From assembly GCA_003213355.1 (NCBI GenBank), contig QCND01000005.1:1-44460 (forward strand): a stretch of DNA of 44,460 nt. Direction: 5' to 3'. Origin of the DNA: Prochlorococcus sp. AG-424-E20 (lineage in GTDB: Bacteria > Cyanobacteriota > Cyanobacteriia > PCC-6307 > Cyanobiaceae). Below the pieces are notes generated by a model. The model saw only the letters and a list, made by a program, of their open reading frames with translations. It ran no database searches and was not told the DNA's origin. Both the position numbers and the translations under genes were made by a program. Positions 30,092 through 39,670 of this stretch are shown piece after piece (position 1 is the first letter of the stretch; each line of letters starts with the position of its first letter).

Positions 30092-31510
30092 CTAGGATTT
30101 GGGTGTTTTAGAACTTTTCTTTTCTTTATTTGTTTTTGTTGTTTTCTTTTTAGAACTTTTCTCTTTGATTTGATCTTTAGCTTTTTCCGGGGGTTTCTCT
30201 ACAACAGTATTATTTTCTTCAAGCCAAACAAACAATTTTTCTTGTAACAAATCATCAGTAATAGCCTCTTTGAGACGATCTGCGTCAATACTTTTTTCGT
30301 TTGAAAGTTTGATATCAGCTTCTACTTGTTGAAGTTTTGAGTTAATTTCTGTATCTGAAACTTCAATTTTTTCCGACTTAGCCAAAGCCTTCAGAGCAAA
30401 TTTTTGACGAAGCTTTTTCTCTGCTTCGCCTTTTGAAGACTCCATTAGTGATTTCACCAGCTCTGGAGTAAACATTGACTTGACATCAATGCCCTGCTGA
30501 GCAAAATTTTGAGCTGTTTGTTCAACAATTATTCGAACTTCTTGGTCAATAAGACTTTTTGGTAGGTCAACTTCAAGTTCTTTGACCAAAGCGTCAAGAA
30601 GCGAGTCTTGACGGGTCTTCGCTTGTTTTCTGTCATTATCCTCTTTGAGTCTTTTTTCAAGATCTGCGCGTAAGTCAGACATATTTTCTTTGTCACTTGC
30701 TTGCTTAGCAAACTCGTCATCGAGTTCAGGTAATTCTTTGATTTTTAAATCTTCCAGACTGACCTTGAATTCAGCTTTTCTGCCTTTGGCTTCTTCTTGA
30801 TGATAATCCTTGGGAAATTCACACTTCAATATTTTTTCATCATTGATATTCATTCCAATCACTCCCTCAATAAAACCAGGGATCATTCTGCCTTGTTCAA
30901 GTTCTATTTCAATTGAATCTGCGCTTCCCCCTTCAATTTCGCTTCCATCATCTGAGAAATTCCCTTTAAAGCTGACTAAGGCAATATCTCCTTTTTTTGC
31001 GGCACGATCACTAACTGGGACTTTAGTTGCTAGTTGAGCTCGGGATTGCTCAATCAGTTCATCAACTTTTTTGGGATCAAATATTAGATTTTCTACTTCA
31101 GCAGTGAGACCTGATGATTTTTTTAAAGTTGGGATAGGTGTTATATCGGTTTCAAGTTTTAATATTAGAGTTTTTTCAGGGTTGAAATTCTCCAAAATAG
31201 TTTCGAAGCCATCTTCTATTTCAGGTTCACACAGAGGTTCTATTCCTTCTTGATCTAAGGTTTCTGTCCATACTTTTTGCAATAGTGATTCCAGTGCAGA
31301 TGCCTGTATTCTTTTGACTCCAAGTTGCTGGATTACTACTGTTTTTGGGACTTTACCTTTTCGAAAACCCGGGATTGAGATAGATCTGCTGAGTTTGCTT
31401 AAGGCTTCGTTGTAACTATTTTTGCATCGATCTGCGGGCACCTCTACCTCTACAGCAATTCTGCTATTGGGTTTTGAACTGGTTTTTACGTTTAATTTGG
31501 CAGCACTCAT
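30092..31510 (-). CDS. tig: Trigger factor (ribosome-associated chaperone and PPIase)
   Basis: Binds nascent chains at the ribosome exit. The 472-residue product has the ribosome-docking loop GFRKGKVP at residues 48-55, an FKBP-type PPIase domain (KKGDIALVSFKGNFSDDGSE through FIEGVIGMNINDEK) and a C-terminal helical arm domain. The last 35 or so residues are a Lys/Ser/Thr-rich tail (KEKSSKKKTTKTNKEKKSSK), beyond the folded chaperone. It heads a tig-clpP-clpX minus-strand group and is divergent from asd, with 153 bases between the starts that must hold both promoters; I see no small gene there. Confidence 0.96.
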   Translation of the reverse strand: MSAAKLNVKTSSKPNSRIAVEVEVPADRCKNSYNEALSKLSRSISIPGFRKGKVPKTVVIQQLGVKRIQASALESLLQKVWTETLDQEGIEPLCEPEIEDGFETILENFNPEKTLILKLETDITPIPTLKKSSGLTAEVENLIFDPKKVDELIEQSRAQLATKVPVSDRAAKKGDIALVSFKGNFSDDGSEIEGGSADSIEIELEQGRMIPGFIEGVIGMNINDEKILKCEFPKDYHQEEAKGRKAEFKVSLEDLKIKELPELDDEFAKQASDKENMSDLRADLEKRLKEDNDRKQAKTRQDSLLDALVKELEVDLPKSLIDQEVRIIVEQTAQNFAQQGIDVKSMFTPELVKSLMESSKGEAEKKLRQKFALKALAKSEKIEVSDTEINSKLQQVEADIKLSNEKSIDADRLKEAITDDLLQEKLFVWLEENNTVVEKPPEKAKDQIKEKSSKKKTTKTNKEKKSSKTPKS

Positions 31511-31663
31511 TGAAACGGAAATCTCAAATTTGGTTAGCGTAAGAAAGCGTTAAGTCACTTCCAAAGCTATTGTGGCCTAAAAAGCAGCGAAAAATTTGTT
31601 ATTTGTTGATTTTTCCAATAAGAAAAACTTTTTTGTTAAACCTTTTAATTCTCTTCATCCAGT

Positions 31664-32701
31664 TTGAAACCAAAATTTCTTCTCCCAAATAGACCTCTTA
31701 CAGTTGCGATTCTTGGATCGAGTGGAGCTGTAGGTAAGGAATTATTGGCTTTGCTTGAAGAGAGATCGTTCCCTGTTGAAAAATTAATTTTACTAGCCTC
31801 TCATCGCTCAGCAGGCGACATTCAGAGTTTTTGTGGAACTGAGGTGAAAGTCGAAGAGACAACTAAAGATAGTTTTGAAAATGTAGATTTAATTTTGGCT
31901 TCAGCTGGTAGTTCAATATCTCGTAAATGGAAAGATATAATTCAAAGTTCTGGAGCTTTGATGATTGATAACTCCAGTGCATTTCGCATGGACGAGAATG
32001 TTCCTTTGATCGTTCCAGAAGTTAATCCTTCCGATGCGATTAAGCACAAAGGTATAATTGCTAATCCGAATTGCACGACTATTTTATTAGCATTGGTTCT
32101 ATCTCCATTGAGTAGGCATATCCCCATTAAGAGGATCGTTGTATCAACCTATCAATCCGCTAGTGGTGCAGGTGCAATAGCAATGGAAGAATTAAAAAAA
32201 TTAAGCCAAGAAGTTTTAGATGGAATAACTCCAAAAAGTAAAGTTCTTCCATATTCTTTGGCGTTTAATCTTTTTTTGCATAATTCACCTTTGCAATCCA
32301 ATAATTATTGCGAGGAAGAGATGAAAATGGTTAATGAAACACGAAAGATTCTTGGAGATCCCGATCTTTCACTGACCGCAACATGTGTAAGGGTTCCAGT
32401 TTTTAGAGCCCATTCTGAATCGGTCAATATTGAATTTACAAAGCCTTTTCCAGTAAAAGAAGCTTATGAGATTTTGGAAGCCTCACCAGGAGTTGAGATA
32501 CTTGAGGACTTGGAAAATAATCGTTTTCCGATGCCACAAGATGTAACTGGCAGAGACCCAATATCAGTTGGCCGAATAAGGAGGGATATAAGTAATCCCA
32601 ATGCTTTGGAACTATGGTTATGTGGAGATCAAATCCGCAAGGGCGCAGCACTTAATGCAGTGCAGATTGCTGAACTTTTATTGCCAAGAAATCATGAATA
32701 A
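31664..32701 (+). CDS. asd: Aspartate-semialdehyde dehydrogenase
   Basis: Reduces aspartyl phosphate to aspartate semialdehyde, the branch to lysine, threonine and methionine. The 345-residue product has the NADP-binding GSSGAVG at 18-24, the catalytic cysteine C137 in NPNCTTI, and [17 protein letters not shown]. The start is TTG 31664; no ATG occurs before the nucleotide-binding strand. Its last codons overlap the dapA start by eight bases, so the two are probably translationally coupled. Confidence 0.97.
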   Translation: MKPKFLLPNRPLTVAILGSSGAVGKELLALLEERSFPVEKLILLASHRSAGDIQSFCGTEVKVEETTKDSFENVDLILASAGSSISRKWKDIIQSSGALMIDNSSAFRMDENVPLIVPEVNPSDAIKHKGIIANPNCTTILLALVLSPLSRHIPIKRIVVSTYQSASGAGAIAMEELKKLSQEVLDGITPKSKVLPYSLAFNLFLHNSPLQSNNYCEEEMKMVNETRKILGDPDLSLTATCVRVPVFRAHSESVNIEFTKPFPVKEAYEILEASPGVEILEDLENNRFPMPQDVTGRDPISVGRIRRDISNPNALELWLCGDQIRKGAALNAVQIAELLLPRNHE

Positions 32702-33602
32702 GTCAGCTTTATTATCACCAGCACCTTTTGGAAGGCTGCTAACCGCAATGGTGACCCCATTTAATAATGAAGGGAAAGTTGATTATGGTCTTGCTGCCGA
32801 TTTGGCAAATTATTTGGTAGATCAAGGTTCAGATGGCATCGTTGTATGTGGAACTACTGGAGAGTCACCGACTCTAACTTGGCAAGAACAACAAAAAATG
32901 CTGGAAACAGTGAGAAATTCCCTAGGCACTAGGGCTAAAGTTTTAGCTGGAACAGGAAGTAATTCTACCTCTGAGGCAATTGAAGCTACAAAGGGAGCCG
33001 CTAATTCAGGCGCTGATGGTGCTTTAGTTGTTGTTCCTTATTACAACAAACCACCGCAAGAAGGATTAGAAGTTCATTTTCGCGCTATTGCTAATGCTGC
33101 TCCAAAGTTGCCTTTAATGCTCTATAACATTCCTGGGCGGACAGGGTGTTCGATATCGCCTATTATTGTTAGTAAGCTTATGGATTGCAGTAATGTAGTC
33201 AGTTTTAAAGCTGCAAGTGGAACAACCGAGGAAGTGACTCAATTAAGAAACTATTGTGGATCAGATTTAGCTATTTATAGCGGAGATGATGCTTTGGTTT
33301 TACCAATGCTTTCAGTAGGGGCAGTAGGCGTTGTTAGTGTCGCAAGTCATTTAATTGGTCCTAGTTTGAAGAAACTTATAGAGAGTTTTCTAGAGGGTAA
33401 ATATGCTGAGGCACTTTATTTGCATGAGACATTACAACCTCTCTTTAAATCCCTTTTTGCAACCACAAATCCAATTCCTGTTAAAGCGGCACTTGAACTC
33501 ATCGGTTGGTCTGTTGGACCTCCTCGAAGTCCTCTAGTCTCTTTAAACAGTGAAATGAAAGAAGAACTCGTGAAGATACTCTCTTCTATGAGATTGATTT
33601 GA
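32694..33602 (+). CDS. dapA: 4-hydroxy-tetrahydrodipicolinate synthase
   Basis: Condenses aspartate semialdehyde with pyruvate, the first step specific to lysine and diaminopimelate. With ATG 32694 the product is 302 residues. The Schiff-base lysine is K172 in VSFKAASG and the catalytic tyrosine Y144 in [17 protein letters not shown] and VVPYYNKP are typical. An upstream in-frame ATG at 32601 lies inside asd and would add 31 residues without family character. The start overlaps the end of asd by eight bases, linking two successive pathway steps. Confidence 0.97.
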   Translation: MNKSALLSPAPFGRLLTAMVTPFNNEGKVDYGLAADLANYLVDQGSDGIVVCGTTGESPTLTWQEQQKMLETVRNSLGTRAKVLAGTGSNSTSEAIEATKGAANSGADGALVVVPYYNKPPQEGLEVHFRAIANAAPKLPLMLYNIPGRTGCSISPIIVSKLMDCSNVVSFKAASGTTEEVTQLRNYCGSDLAIYSGDDALVLPMLSVGAVGVVSVASHLIGPSLKKLIESFLEGKYAEALYLHETLQPLFKSLFATTNPIPVKAALELIGWSVGPPRSPLVSLNSEMKEELVKILSSMRLI

Positions 33603-33608
33603 TCTACT

Positions 33609-33626
33609 CCCTCTATTAATAGTGGG
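33609..33626 (+). terminator. Weak hairpin after dapA
   Basis: CCC (33609-33611) can pair with GGG (33624-33626), and the inner palindrome CTATTAATAG folds between them with one T-T mismatch; TTT follows. It lies six bases after the dapA stop. The short stem and weak T-run make terminator activity uncertain. Confidence 0.3.
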
Positions 33627-33675
33627 TTTGGCTTTCATTTAGGTAACAATCAAGTTTTTTCGCATAAATTTTTCC

Positions 33676-35625
33676 ATGACATCAAGTTCAATGAATTCTC
33701 AAGGTTCAAAAAGTAATCAAACAAAATCTCCTTGCTTGAGGATTATTCCCTTAGGCGGACTCGGAGAAATCGGAAAAAATACTTGCGTCTTTGAATACGG
33801 AGACGACATCATGATTCTTGATGCTGGTCTGGCTTTCCCAACTGATGGGATGCATGGAGTAAATGTTGTCATGCCTGACACTACTTATTTGCGTGAAAAT
33901 CAAAGCCGCATAAGAGGTTTGGTCGTAACTCATGGACATGAAGATCATATTGGAGGGATTTCCCATCATTTAAAGAAATTTAATATTCCAATTGTTTATG
34001 GCCCTCCCCTTGCGATGTCTATGCTTAGGGGGAAAATGGAGGAAGCAGGAGTTGCTGATCGGACAACAATACAAGTATGTGGACCAAGAGAAGTTATTAA
34101 AGTTGGACAACATTTTTCAGTCGAATTTGTAAGAAATACGCACTCAATTTCTGATAGTTATTCCTTCGCAGTGACGACTCCAGTGGGAGTAGTATTTTTC
34201 ACTGGTGATTTTAAGTTCGACCACACTCCCCCTGATGGACAGCCTGCAGATTTAGCCAGAATGGCTCATTATGGAGACAAAGGTGTTCTTTGCCTTCTAT
34301 CTGATTCAACGAACTCTGAAGTTACAGGATTTACTCCCTCTGAATATTCTGTTTTTCCAAATCTAGATAGATATATTGCAACCGCTGAGGGCAGAGTTAT
34401 GGTTACTACTTTTGCTAGTTCAACTCATCGCGTAGCGATGCTTTTAGAGCTAGCAATGAAAAATGGAAGAAAAGTAGGCTTGCTAGGTCGTTCAATGCTG
34501 AATGTGGTTGGAAAAGCTAGAGAACTTGGATATATGCGTTTTCCTGATGATTTATTTTTTCCAATTAAACAGATCAGAGATTTGCCTGATAGAGAGACTT
34601 TTTTGTTGATGACAGGCAGCCAAGGAGAATCAATGGCTGCTTTGAGTCGTATTTCTAGAGGTGAGCATCAACATGTTCAGTTGAAAACCAGTGATACTGT
34701 CATTTTTTCTGCTAGCCCTATTCCTGGAAATACAATTTCCGTAATGCATACGATTGATAAATTAATAAAACTGGGTGCAAAAGTAATTTATGGCAAAGAC
34801 AAAGGTATTCATGTTTCTGGTCATGGATGCCAAGAAGATCAAAAATGGATGCTTGGCTTAACTAGACCTAAATATTTCATACCTGTTCATGGGGAGTACA
34901 GAATGCAAGTTCTTCATGGAAAAACTGCTGTATCAATGGGGGTTCATCCGGAAAATGTAATGGTCATGGAAAATGGGGATGTTGCTGAATTGAGACCTGA
35001 TTCTCTCGTTGCAGGGTCTCCAGTAAAATCAGGAGTAGAATTACTTGATTCTTCTAGAACAGGGGTTGTTGATACTCGCGTCTTAAAAGAACGGCAGCAA
35101 CTAGCTGATGATGGAGTTATTACTGTTCTTACTCCAATTAGCACAGATGGCGTAATGGTTGCACCGCCTAGGGTGAATCTTCGTGGTGTCATTACTAATG
35201 TTGATGCCAAAACGATGGTCAATTGGACTGAAAGAGAGATTAATTGGGTTCTAGAAAATCGATGGAAACAGCTTGTTCTTAAAACAGGCGGAAAGTCAGT
35301 AGAGGTCGATTGGATTGGATTGCAAAGAGAGGTTGAAGCAGGATTATCGCGTCGCTTGAGGAGAGAAGTTCAGGCGGAGCCTTTAATTCTTTGCCTTGTT
35401 CAACCAGCTCCAGGCGGAACTCGCGCATATAAACCTCAACCTGATCAACAGTCAGACTCACGACAAGTAGTTAAAAAAGCTGGTGATAAAGCCCCTAAGA
35501 CGACAAATGGATCCATAGCAAATCAAGAGAAAAGTTCGCCAGCAGAACAAAAAACAAATACGGAACCTAATGCCGAGGAAATGCCATCAGGCAGAACAAG
35601 ACGTCGTAGATCAGCAATTAGCTGA
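33676..35625 (+). CDS. rnj: Ribonuclease J
   Basis: Metallo-beta-lactamase/beta-CASP ribonuclease with 5' exonuclease and endonuclease activity in mRNA turnover and rRNA processing. The 649-residue product has PLGGLGEIGKN at about 26-36, the zinc motif HGHEDHIGG at 86-94, FTGDFKFDHTP, and the beta-CASP segment SGHGCQEDQKWMLGLTRPKY then PVHGEYR. The last 60 or so residues are a low-complexity tail ending in a basic patch (GRTRRRRSAIS), beyond the catalytic core. It starts 73 bases after dapA and is convergent with tilS. Confidence 0.96.
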   Translation: MTSSSMNSQGSKSNQTKSPCLRIIPLGGLGEIGKNTCVFEYGDDIMILDAGLAFPTDGMHGVNVVMPDTTYLRENQSRIRGLVVTHGHEDHIGGISHHLKKFNIPIVYGPPLAMSMLRGKMEEAGVADRTTIQVCGPREVIKVGQHFSVEFVRNTHSISDSYSFAVTTPVGVVFFTGDFKFDHTPPDGQPADLARMAHYGDKGVLCLLSDSTNSEVTGFTPSEYSVFPNLDRYIATAEGRVMVTTFASSTHRVAMLLELAMKNGRKVGLLGRSMLNVVGKARELGYMRFPDDLFFPIKQIRDLPDRETFLLMTGSQGESMAALSRISRGEHQHVQLKTSDTVIFSASPIPGNTISVMHTIDKLIKLGAKVIYGKDKGIHVSGHGCQEDQKWMLGLTRPKYFIPVHGEYRMQVLHGKTAVSMGVHPENVMVMENGDVAELRPDSLVAGSPVKSGVELLDSSRTGVVDTRVLKERQQLADDGVITVLTPISTDGVMVAPPRVNLRGVITNVDAKTMVNWTEREINWVLENRWKQLVLKTGGKSVEVDWIGLQREVEAGLSRRLRREVQAEPLILCLVQPAPGGTRAYKPQPDQQSDSRQVVKKAGDKAPKTTNGSIANQEKSSPAEQKTNTEPNAEEMPSGRTRRRRSAIS

Positions 35626-35645
35626 TAACTGAAAAATTGTATATT

Positions 35646-36671
35646 TTAATTAGTTTTATTTGAGATATAAATAGCTTCTTTGTCCCAGCGTATTACGAAG
35701 TCTCCATGAAGATGGATACTTCCAGGTGGTTTTCTTTGAGATACTTTGATATTTATTTCTTCAATTTGCAAAGCTGTTACTCTTGTCACACCTATTGCCT
35801 TTAACCAATTAGAAAGAATTATTTGTCTAGTAGAGTTTGTTAAATTGAATAGTTTTATCCTAGAAAGTGAATTGACTTTGTCTCCTTGACAAAATTCTAT
35901 TGCGATTTTTGCAAATAATTTTTGGTCTTCGTTATAACTTTCAAGTCTATTAGCTACTGAAGCTATTCTTGAGTCTGCTCCCCTATAGATTGAATTTAAG
36001 ATTGGTAAAATTTTATTTCTTATTTTATTTCTTGTTAAATTAATATTTTCATTGGAAGGATCAATCCAAATTGGCAAATTAAAATATTGACAAATTTCGA
36101 GAGTTTCATTTCTATTGAAAATTAGTAGAGGTCTGGCTAAATCTATATTATTGTCTATAGTTCTTTGCTCCTTAAGAGTAGTAAGTCCAGTCAGATCAGT
36201 TCCTCTGGCTAAGTTCATAATGACTGTCTCTGCTCGATCAGTAGCTGTATGACCAGTTACTATTCTTGTACATGGAGAATGTACATTTTTTGATGATAAT
36301 AACCTAGCTTTCATTATTAGGTTTTTATATCTCCAATCTCTTGCCTTTTCTTCATTAGCGACTTCTTTTTTATTTACTCTATTAGAGTGAAATGATATTT
36401 GATTATTCAGACACCAAAGTTTTAGCTCTTCTTCTATTGTCTCGGATTTAGAATGCCATTGGTGATTTCCATGCCAGATTTCGACTTGCCATTTATGTAT
36501 TCTTTTTAAATCAATAATTAGTTTGAGAAGGGCCATTGAATCTTGGCCACCAGATATGGATAAAAGAATGGTGGAGTTACTGGGAAGCAGAGATTGATTT
36601 TGTTTCAGCCTTTTGTGTAAACGCATATGCCATTTACTCCAAGGCCTGTGATTTTCAGTGGATTGTGACAT
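35646..36671 (-). CDS. tilS: tRNA(Ile)-lysidine synthase
   Basis: Adds lysine to the wobble cytidine of tRNA-Ile(CAU), changing its decoding from AUG to AUA. The 341-residue product has the ATP-binding PP-loop [10 protein letters not shown] at residues 40-49, [14 protein letters not shown], the [19 protein letters not shown] segment and RPLL followed by N-x-x-R-N-x-I-R-N ([13 protein letters not shown]). Length fits the single-domain TilS type with a short C-terminal extension. It is convergent with rnj (20-base gap) and divergent from ycf23. Confidence 0.95.
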   Translation of the reverse strand: MSQSTENHRPWSKWHMRLHKRLKQNQSLLPSNSTILLSISGGQDSMALLKLIIDLKRIHKWQVEIWHGNHQWHSKSETIEEELKLWCLNNQISFHSNRVNKKEVANEEKARDWRYKNLIMKARLLSSKNVHSPCTRIVTGHTATDRAETVIMNLARGTDLTGLTTLKEQRTIDNNIDLARPLLIFNRNETLEICQYFNLPIWIDPSNENINLTRNKIRNKILPILNSIYRGADSRIASVANRLESYNEDQKLFAKIAIEFCQGDKVNSLSRIKLFNLTNSTRQIILSNWLKAIGVTRVTALQIEEINIKVSQRKPPGSIHLHGDFVIRWDKEAIYISNKTN

Positions 36672-36756
36672 TTGCTTTGGTTTCAGAGCTCTATTTGCAT
36701 TTTTTTAGATCTTTTGCTGAGTCAATGTCACAATCAGGTTAATAGTTTATGTTTTT

Positions 36757-37533
36757 ATGACACGCTTGCAGACATTGCCAGTTTCACTTCAAGAGAGAAT
36801 TCAAAATAGATCTTTATTGAAAGTAATTTCCGGTTTAAATAATTTTAATCCAGAATCAGTATTTCTAATTGCGAAAGCTGCTGGTCATGGGGGTGCCGAC
36901 TTATTAGATATTGCTTGTGAACCAAAATTAGTAGAGCTAGCTGTAGAGGCCGCGAATATTCCTGTGTGTGTAAGTTCAGTTGAACCAAGGCTTTTCCCTG
37001 ATGCTGTTAAAGCAGGAGCATCAATTATTGAGATTGGGAATTTTGATTCTTTTTATCCAGATGGCCGTTTTTTTACGGCTGATGAGGTTCTCTCATTAGC
37101 TACTGAATCTCGACGTCTTTTACCTGAAGTTTTTTTGTCAGTGACCGTTCCCCATGTTTTGCCTTTAGATAGTCAAGCTCAATTAGCGTTAGATCTTGTG
37201 GATAAAGGGGTCGACTTAATTCAGACTGAAGGAGGTACAAGCTCTCAACCCATGAGCCCTGGAACTTTGGGTTTAATAGAAAAAGCTTCACCTACTTTGG
37301 CCGCGACTTACGCTATTGCATCCGCTTTAAAGGAGAGTCATCATGATGTGCCTGTGATTTGTGCTTCTGGACTCTCTGAAGTCACCGTCCCAATGGCAAT
37401 ATCAGTTGGAGCTAACGGGGTTGGTATTGGATCAGCAGTAAATAAATTGAACACTGAATTAGCCATGATTGCTACTGTCAAAGGTCTTCGTCAGGCTTTA
37501 AATTCGTTAAAATTGGTTTCCACGATTAATTAA
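36757..37533 (+). CDS. ycf23: Ycf23/DUF561 family protein
   Basis: A 258-residue TIM-barrel-like protein conserved in cyanobacteria and some algal plastids, with unknown biochemical function. Recognisable parts are LLKVISGLNNFNPESVFLIA, GGADLLDIACEP, IPVCVSSVEP, EIGNFDSFYPDGRFF, LSVTVPHVLPLDSQAQLA, and DLIQTEGGTSSQP. The fold suggests a sugar-phosphate or nucleotide-type ligand, with the GVGIGSAVNKL end resembling a phosphate-binding loop. That is inference. It is divergent from tilS and 93 bases upstream of uvrB on the same strand. Confidence 0.85.
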   Translation: MTRLQTLPVSLQERIQNRSLLKVISGLNNFNPESVFLIAKAAGHGGADLLDIACEPKLVELAVEAANIPVCVSSVEPRLFPDAVKAGASIIEIGNFDSFYPDGRFFTADEVLSLATESRRLLPEVFLSVTVPHVLPLDSQAQLALDLVDKGVDLIQTEGGTSSQPMSPGTLGLIEKASPTLAATYAIASALKESHHDVPVICASGLSEVTVPMAISVGANGVGIGSAVNKLNTELAMIATVKGLRQALNSLKLVSTIN

Positions 37534-37626
37534 TGAGTTTTGTTAGGTGATTTAAGCTTTTTTATGATCAAAATTGGAAGAATATGGAATTGATAAATCT
37601 ATCTTTGTTTAGCCTTTAATAAGAAT

Positions 37627-39663
37627 ATGCCTGAATATAAACTTCAAGCTCCTTATGCTCCAAAAGGCGATCAACCTTCTGCGATTAAAGGACTCGTTGG
37701 AGGTGTAAATAATGGGGAAAAGTTTCAAACTTTATTAGGTGCAACTGGAACAGGAAAGACTTTCACAATAGCCAATTTGATCGCTCAGACTGGAAGGCCT
37801 GCGTTAGTTTTAGCTCATAACAAAACACTTGCAGCTCAATTATGCAATGAATTAAGGGAATTTTTCCCTGATAATGCCGTTGAATATTTTATCTCATATT
37901 ATGATTATTATCAGCCAGAAGCTTATGTTCCAGTAAGTGATACTTACATAGCCAAGACTTCATCGATTAATGAAGAAATTGATATGTTGCGTCACTCTGC
38001 AACTAGATCTTTATTCGAACGAGATGATGTCATAGTTGTTGCTTCAATTAGTTGTATATATGGTTTGGGTATTCCAAGCGAATATTTAAAGGCTTCTGTA
38101 AAGTTTGAAGTTGGTCACAGTATTGATTTAAGATCTTGCCTTAGATCATTAGTCTCCAATCAATATACACGAAATGATATAGAAATTAGTAGAGGCAGAT
38201 TTAGAGTTAGAGGAGATGTATTAGAAATAGGACCAGCTTATGATGACAGACTTGTCAGACTTGAATTATTTGGAGATGAAGTTGAAAGTATTAGTTATGT
38301 TGATCCGACTACTGGCGAAATATTGAATAAACTCAACTCGATTAATATATACCCAGCAAAACATTTTGTAACACCAAAAGATCGCCTAGAATCCGCAATT
38401 AAAGCAATAAAAAAAGAATTAAAAGATAGGTTAGAATTTCTCAATCAAGAGGGAAAATTACTCGAAGCTCAAAGATTGGAGCAACGGACAATTTATGATT
38501 TAGAAATGTTAAAAGAAGTCGGATATTGTAATGGAGTCGAAAATTACGCTCGTCATTTATCTGGTAGAGAACCTGGTTCTGCACCAGAGTGTCTAATTGA
38601 TTATTTCCCTAAAGATTGGTTATTACTTATTGATGAAAGTCATGTTACTTGTCCTCAATTAAGAGCGATGTATAATGGTGATCAAGCTAGAAAAAAAGTG
38701 TTAATAGATCATGGCTTTAGACTACCAAGTGCAGCTGATAATCGTCCTTTAAAGGATATAGAGTTTTGGAAAAAAGCAAAGCAAACGGTTTTCATAAGCG
38801 CAACGCCAGGTGATTGGGAATTGTCTCAAAGTACTGGGAATATAGTTGAGCAAGTTATTAGGCCTACAGGTGTTTTAGATCCTTTGGTTGAAGTACGTCC
38901 AACAGATGGTCAGGTTGAAGATTTACTGTTTGAAATTCGAAAGAGAGCTTCGAAAAATCAAAGAATACTTGTGACAACTCTTACGAAAAGAATGGCTGAA
39001 GATCTTACAGATTATTTATCTGAAAATAAAATAAGAGTTCGCTATTTACATTCGGAGATTCATTCCATAGAGAGAATTGAAATCATTCAGGATCTAAGAC
39101 TGGGAGAGTATGATGTATTAGTAGGAGTTAATCTTCTGAGAGAAGGTTTAGATTTACCTGAAGTCTCTCTGGTAGTGATTCTAGATGCAGATAAAGAAGG
39201 ATTTTTAAGAGCTCAAAGATCTTTGATACAAACAATTGGGCGAGCAGCAAGGCATGTTGAAGGTTTAGCTTTGCTATATGCAGATAAAATGACTGATTCT
39301 ATGGCAAAGGCTATTAGTGAGACTGAGAGAAGACGCGAAATACAAAGTATTTATAATATTGAGCATGGTATAACTCCTAAGCCAGCAGGTAAGAAAGCAA
39401 ATAATTCAATTCTTTCTTTCTTAGAGATCTCCAGAAGATTAAATAAAGATGGAAGCACTGACGATTTTGTTGATATTGCAGATAAGTTAATACAACACAG
39501 CTCTAAAGATTCTGATAGTGGACTATCTCTAGAATCTTTGCCTGAATTAATTGAAAAATTGGAATCTAAAATGAAAATAACAGCTAAAGATCTGGATTTT
39601 GAAACAGCTGCAATTCTTAGAGATCGTATAAAAAAATTAAGGCACAGGTTAGTCGGTAGATAA
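37627..39663 (+). CDS. uvrB: Excinuclease ABC subunit B
   Basis: Damage-verifying helicase-like subunit of nucleotide excision repair. The 678-residue product has Walker A GATGTGKT at 38-45, the DNA-clamping beta-hairpin region [12 protein letters not shown], the LLIDESH motif [13 protein letters not shown], the [21 protein letters not shown] segment and GRAARHVEG motif VI. The C-terminal UVR motif ([20 protein letters not shown] and following) for UvrC contact is present. It is convergent with lysC (seven-base gap). Confidence 0.98.
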   Translation: MPEYKLQAPYAPKGDQPSAIKGLVGGVNNGEKFQTLLGATGTGKTFTIANLIAQTGRPALVLAHNKTLAAQLCNELREFFPDNAVEYFISYYDYYQPEAYVPVSDTYIAKTSSINEEIDMLRHSATRSLFERDDVIVVASISCIYGLGIPSEYLKASVKFEVGHSIDLRSCLRSLVSNQYTRNDIEISRGRFRVRGDVLEIGPAYDDRLVRLELFGDEVESISYVDPTTGEILNKLNSINIYPAKHFVTPKDRLESAIKAIKKELKDRLEFLNQEGKLLEAQRLEQRTIYDLEMLKEVGYCNGVENYARHLSGREPGSAPECLIDYFPKDWLLLIDESHVTCPQLRAMYNGDQARKKVLIDHGFRLPSAADNRPLKDIEFWKKAKQTVFISATPGDWELSQSTGNIVEQVIRPTGVLDPLVEVRPTDGQVEDLLFEIRKRASKNQRILVTTLTKRMAEDLTDYLSENKIRVRYLHSEIHSIERIEIIQDLRLGEYDVLVGVNLLREGLDLPEVSLVVILDADKEGFLRAQRSLIQTIGRAARHVEGLALLYADKMTDSMAKAISETERRREIQSIYNIEHGITPKPAGKKANNSILSFLEISRRLNKDGSTDDFVDIADKLIQHSSKDSDSGLSLESLPELIEKLESKMKITAKDLDFETAAILRDRIKKLRHRLVGR

Positions 39664-39670
39664 TAGATTT

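Noticed and set aside
32601..32693. Longer dapA from ATG 32601
   Set aside because: It would lie inside asd, and the added 31 residues do not resemble DapA; the ATG at 32694 gives the normal length.
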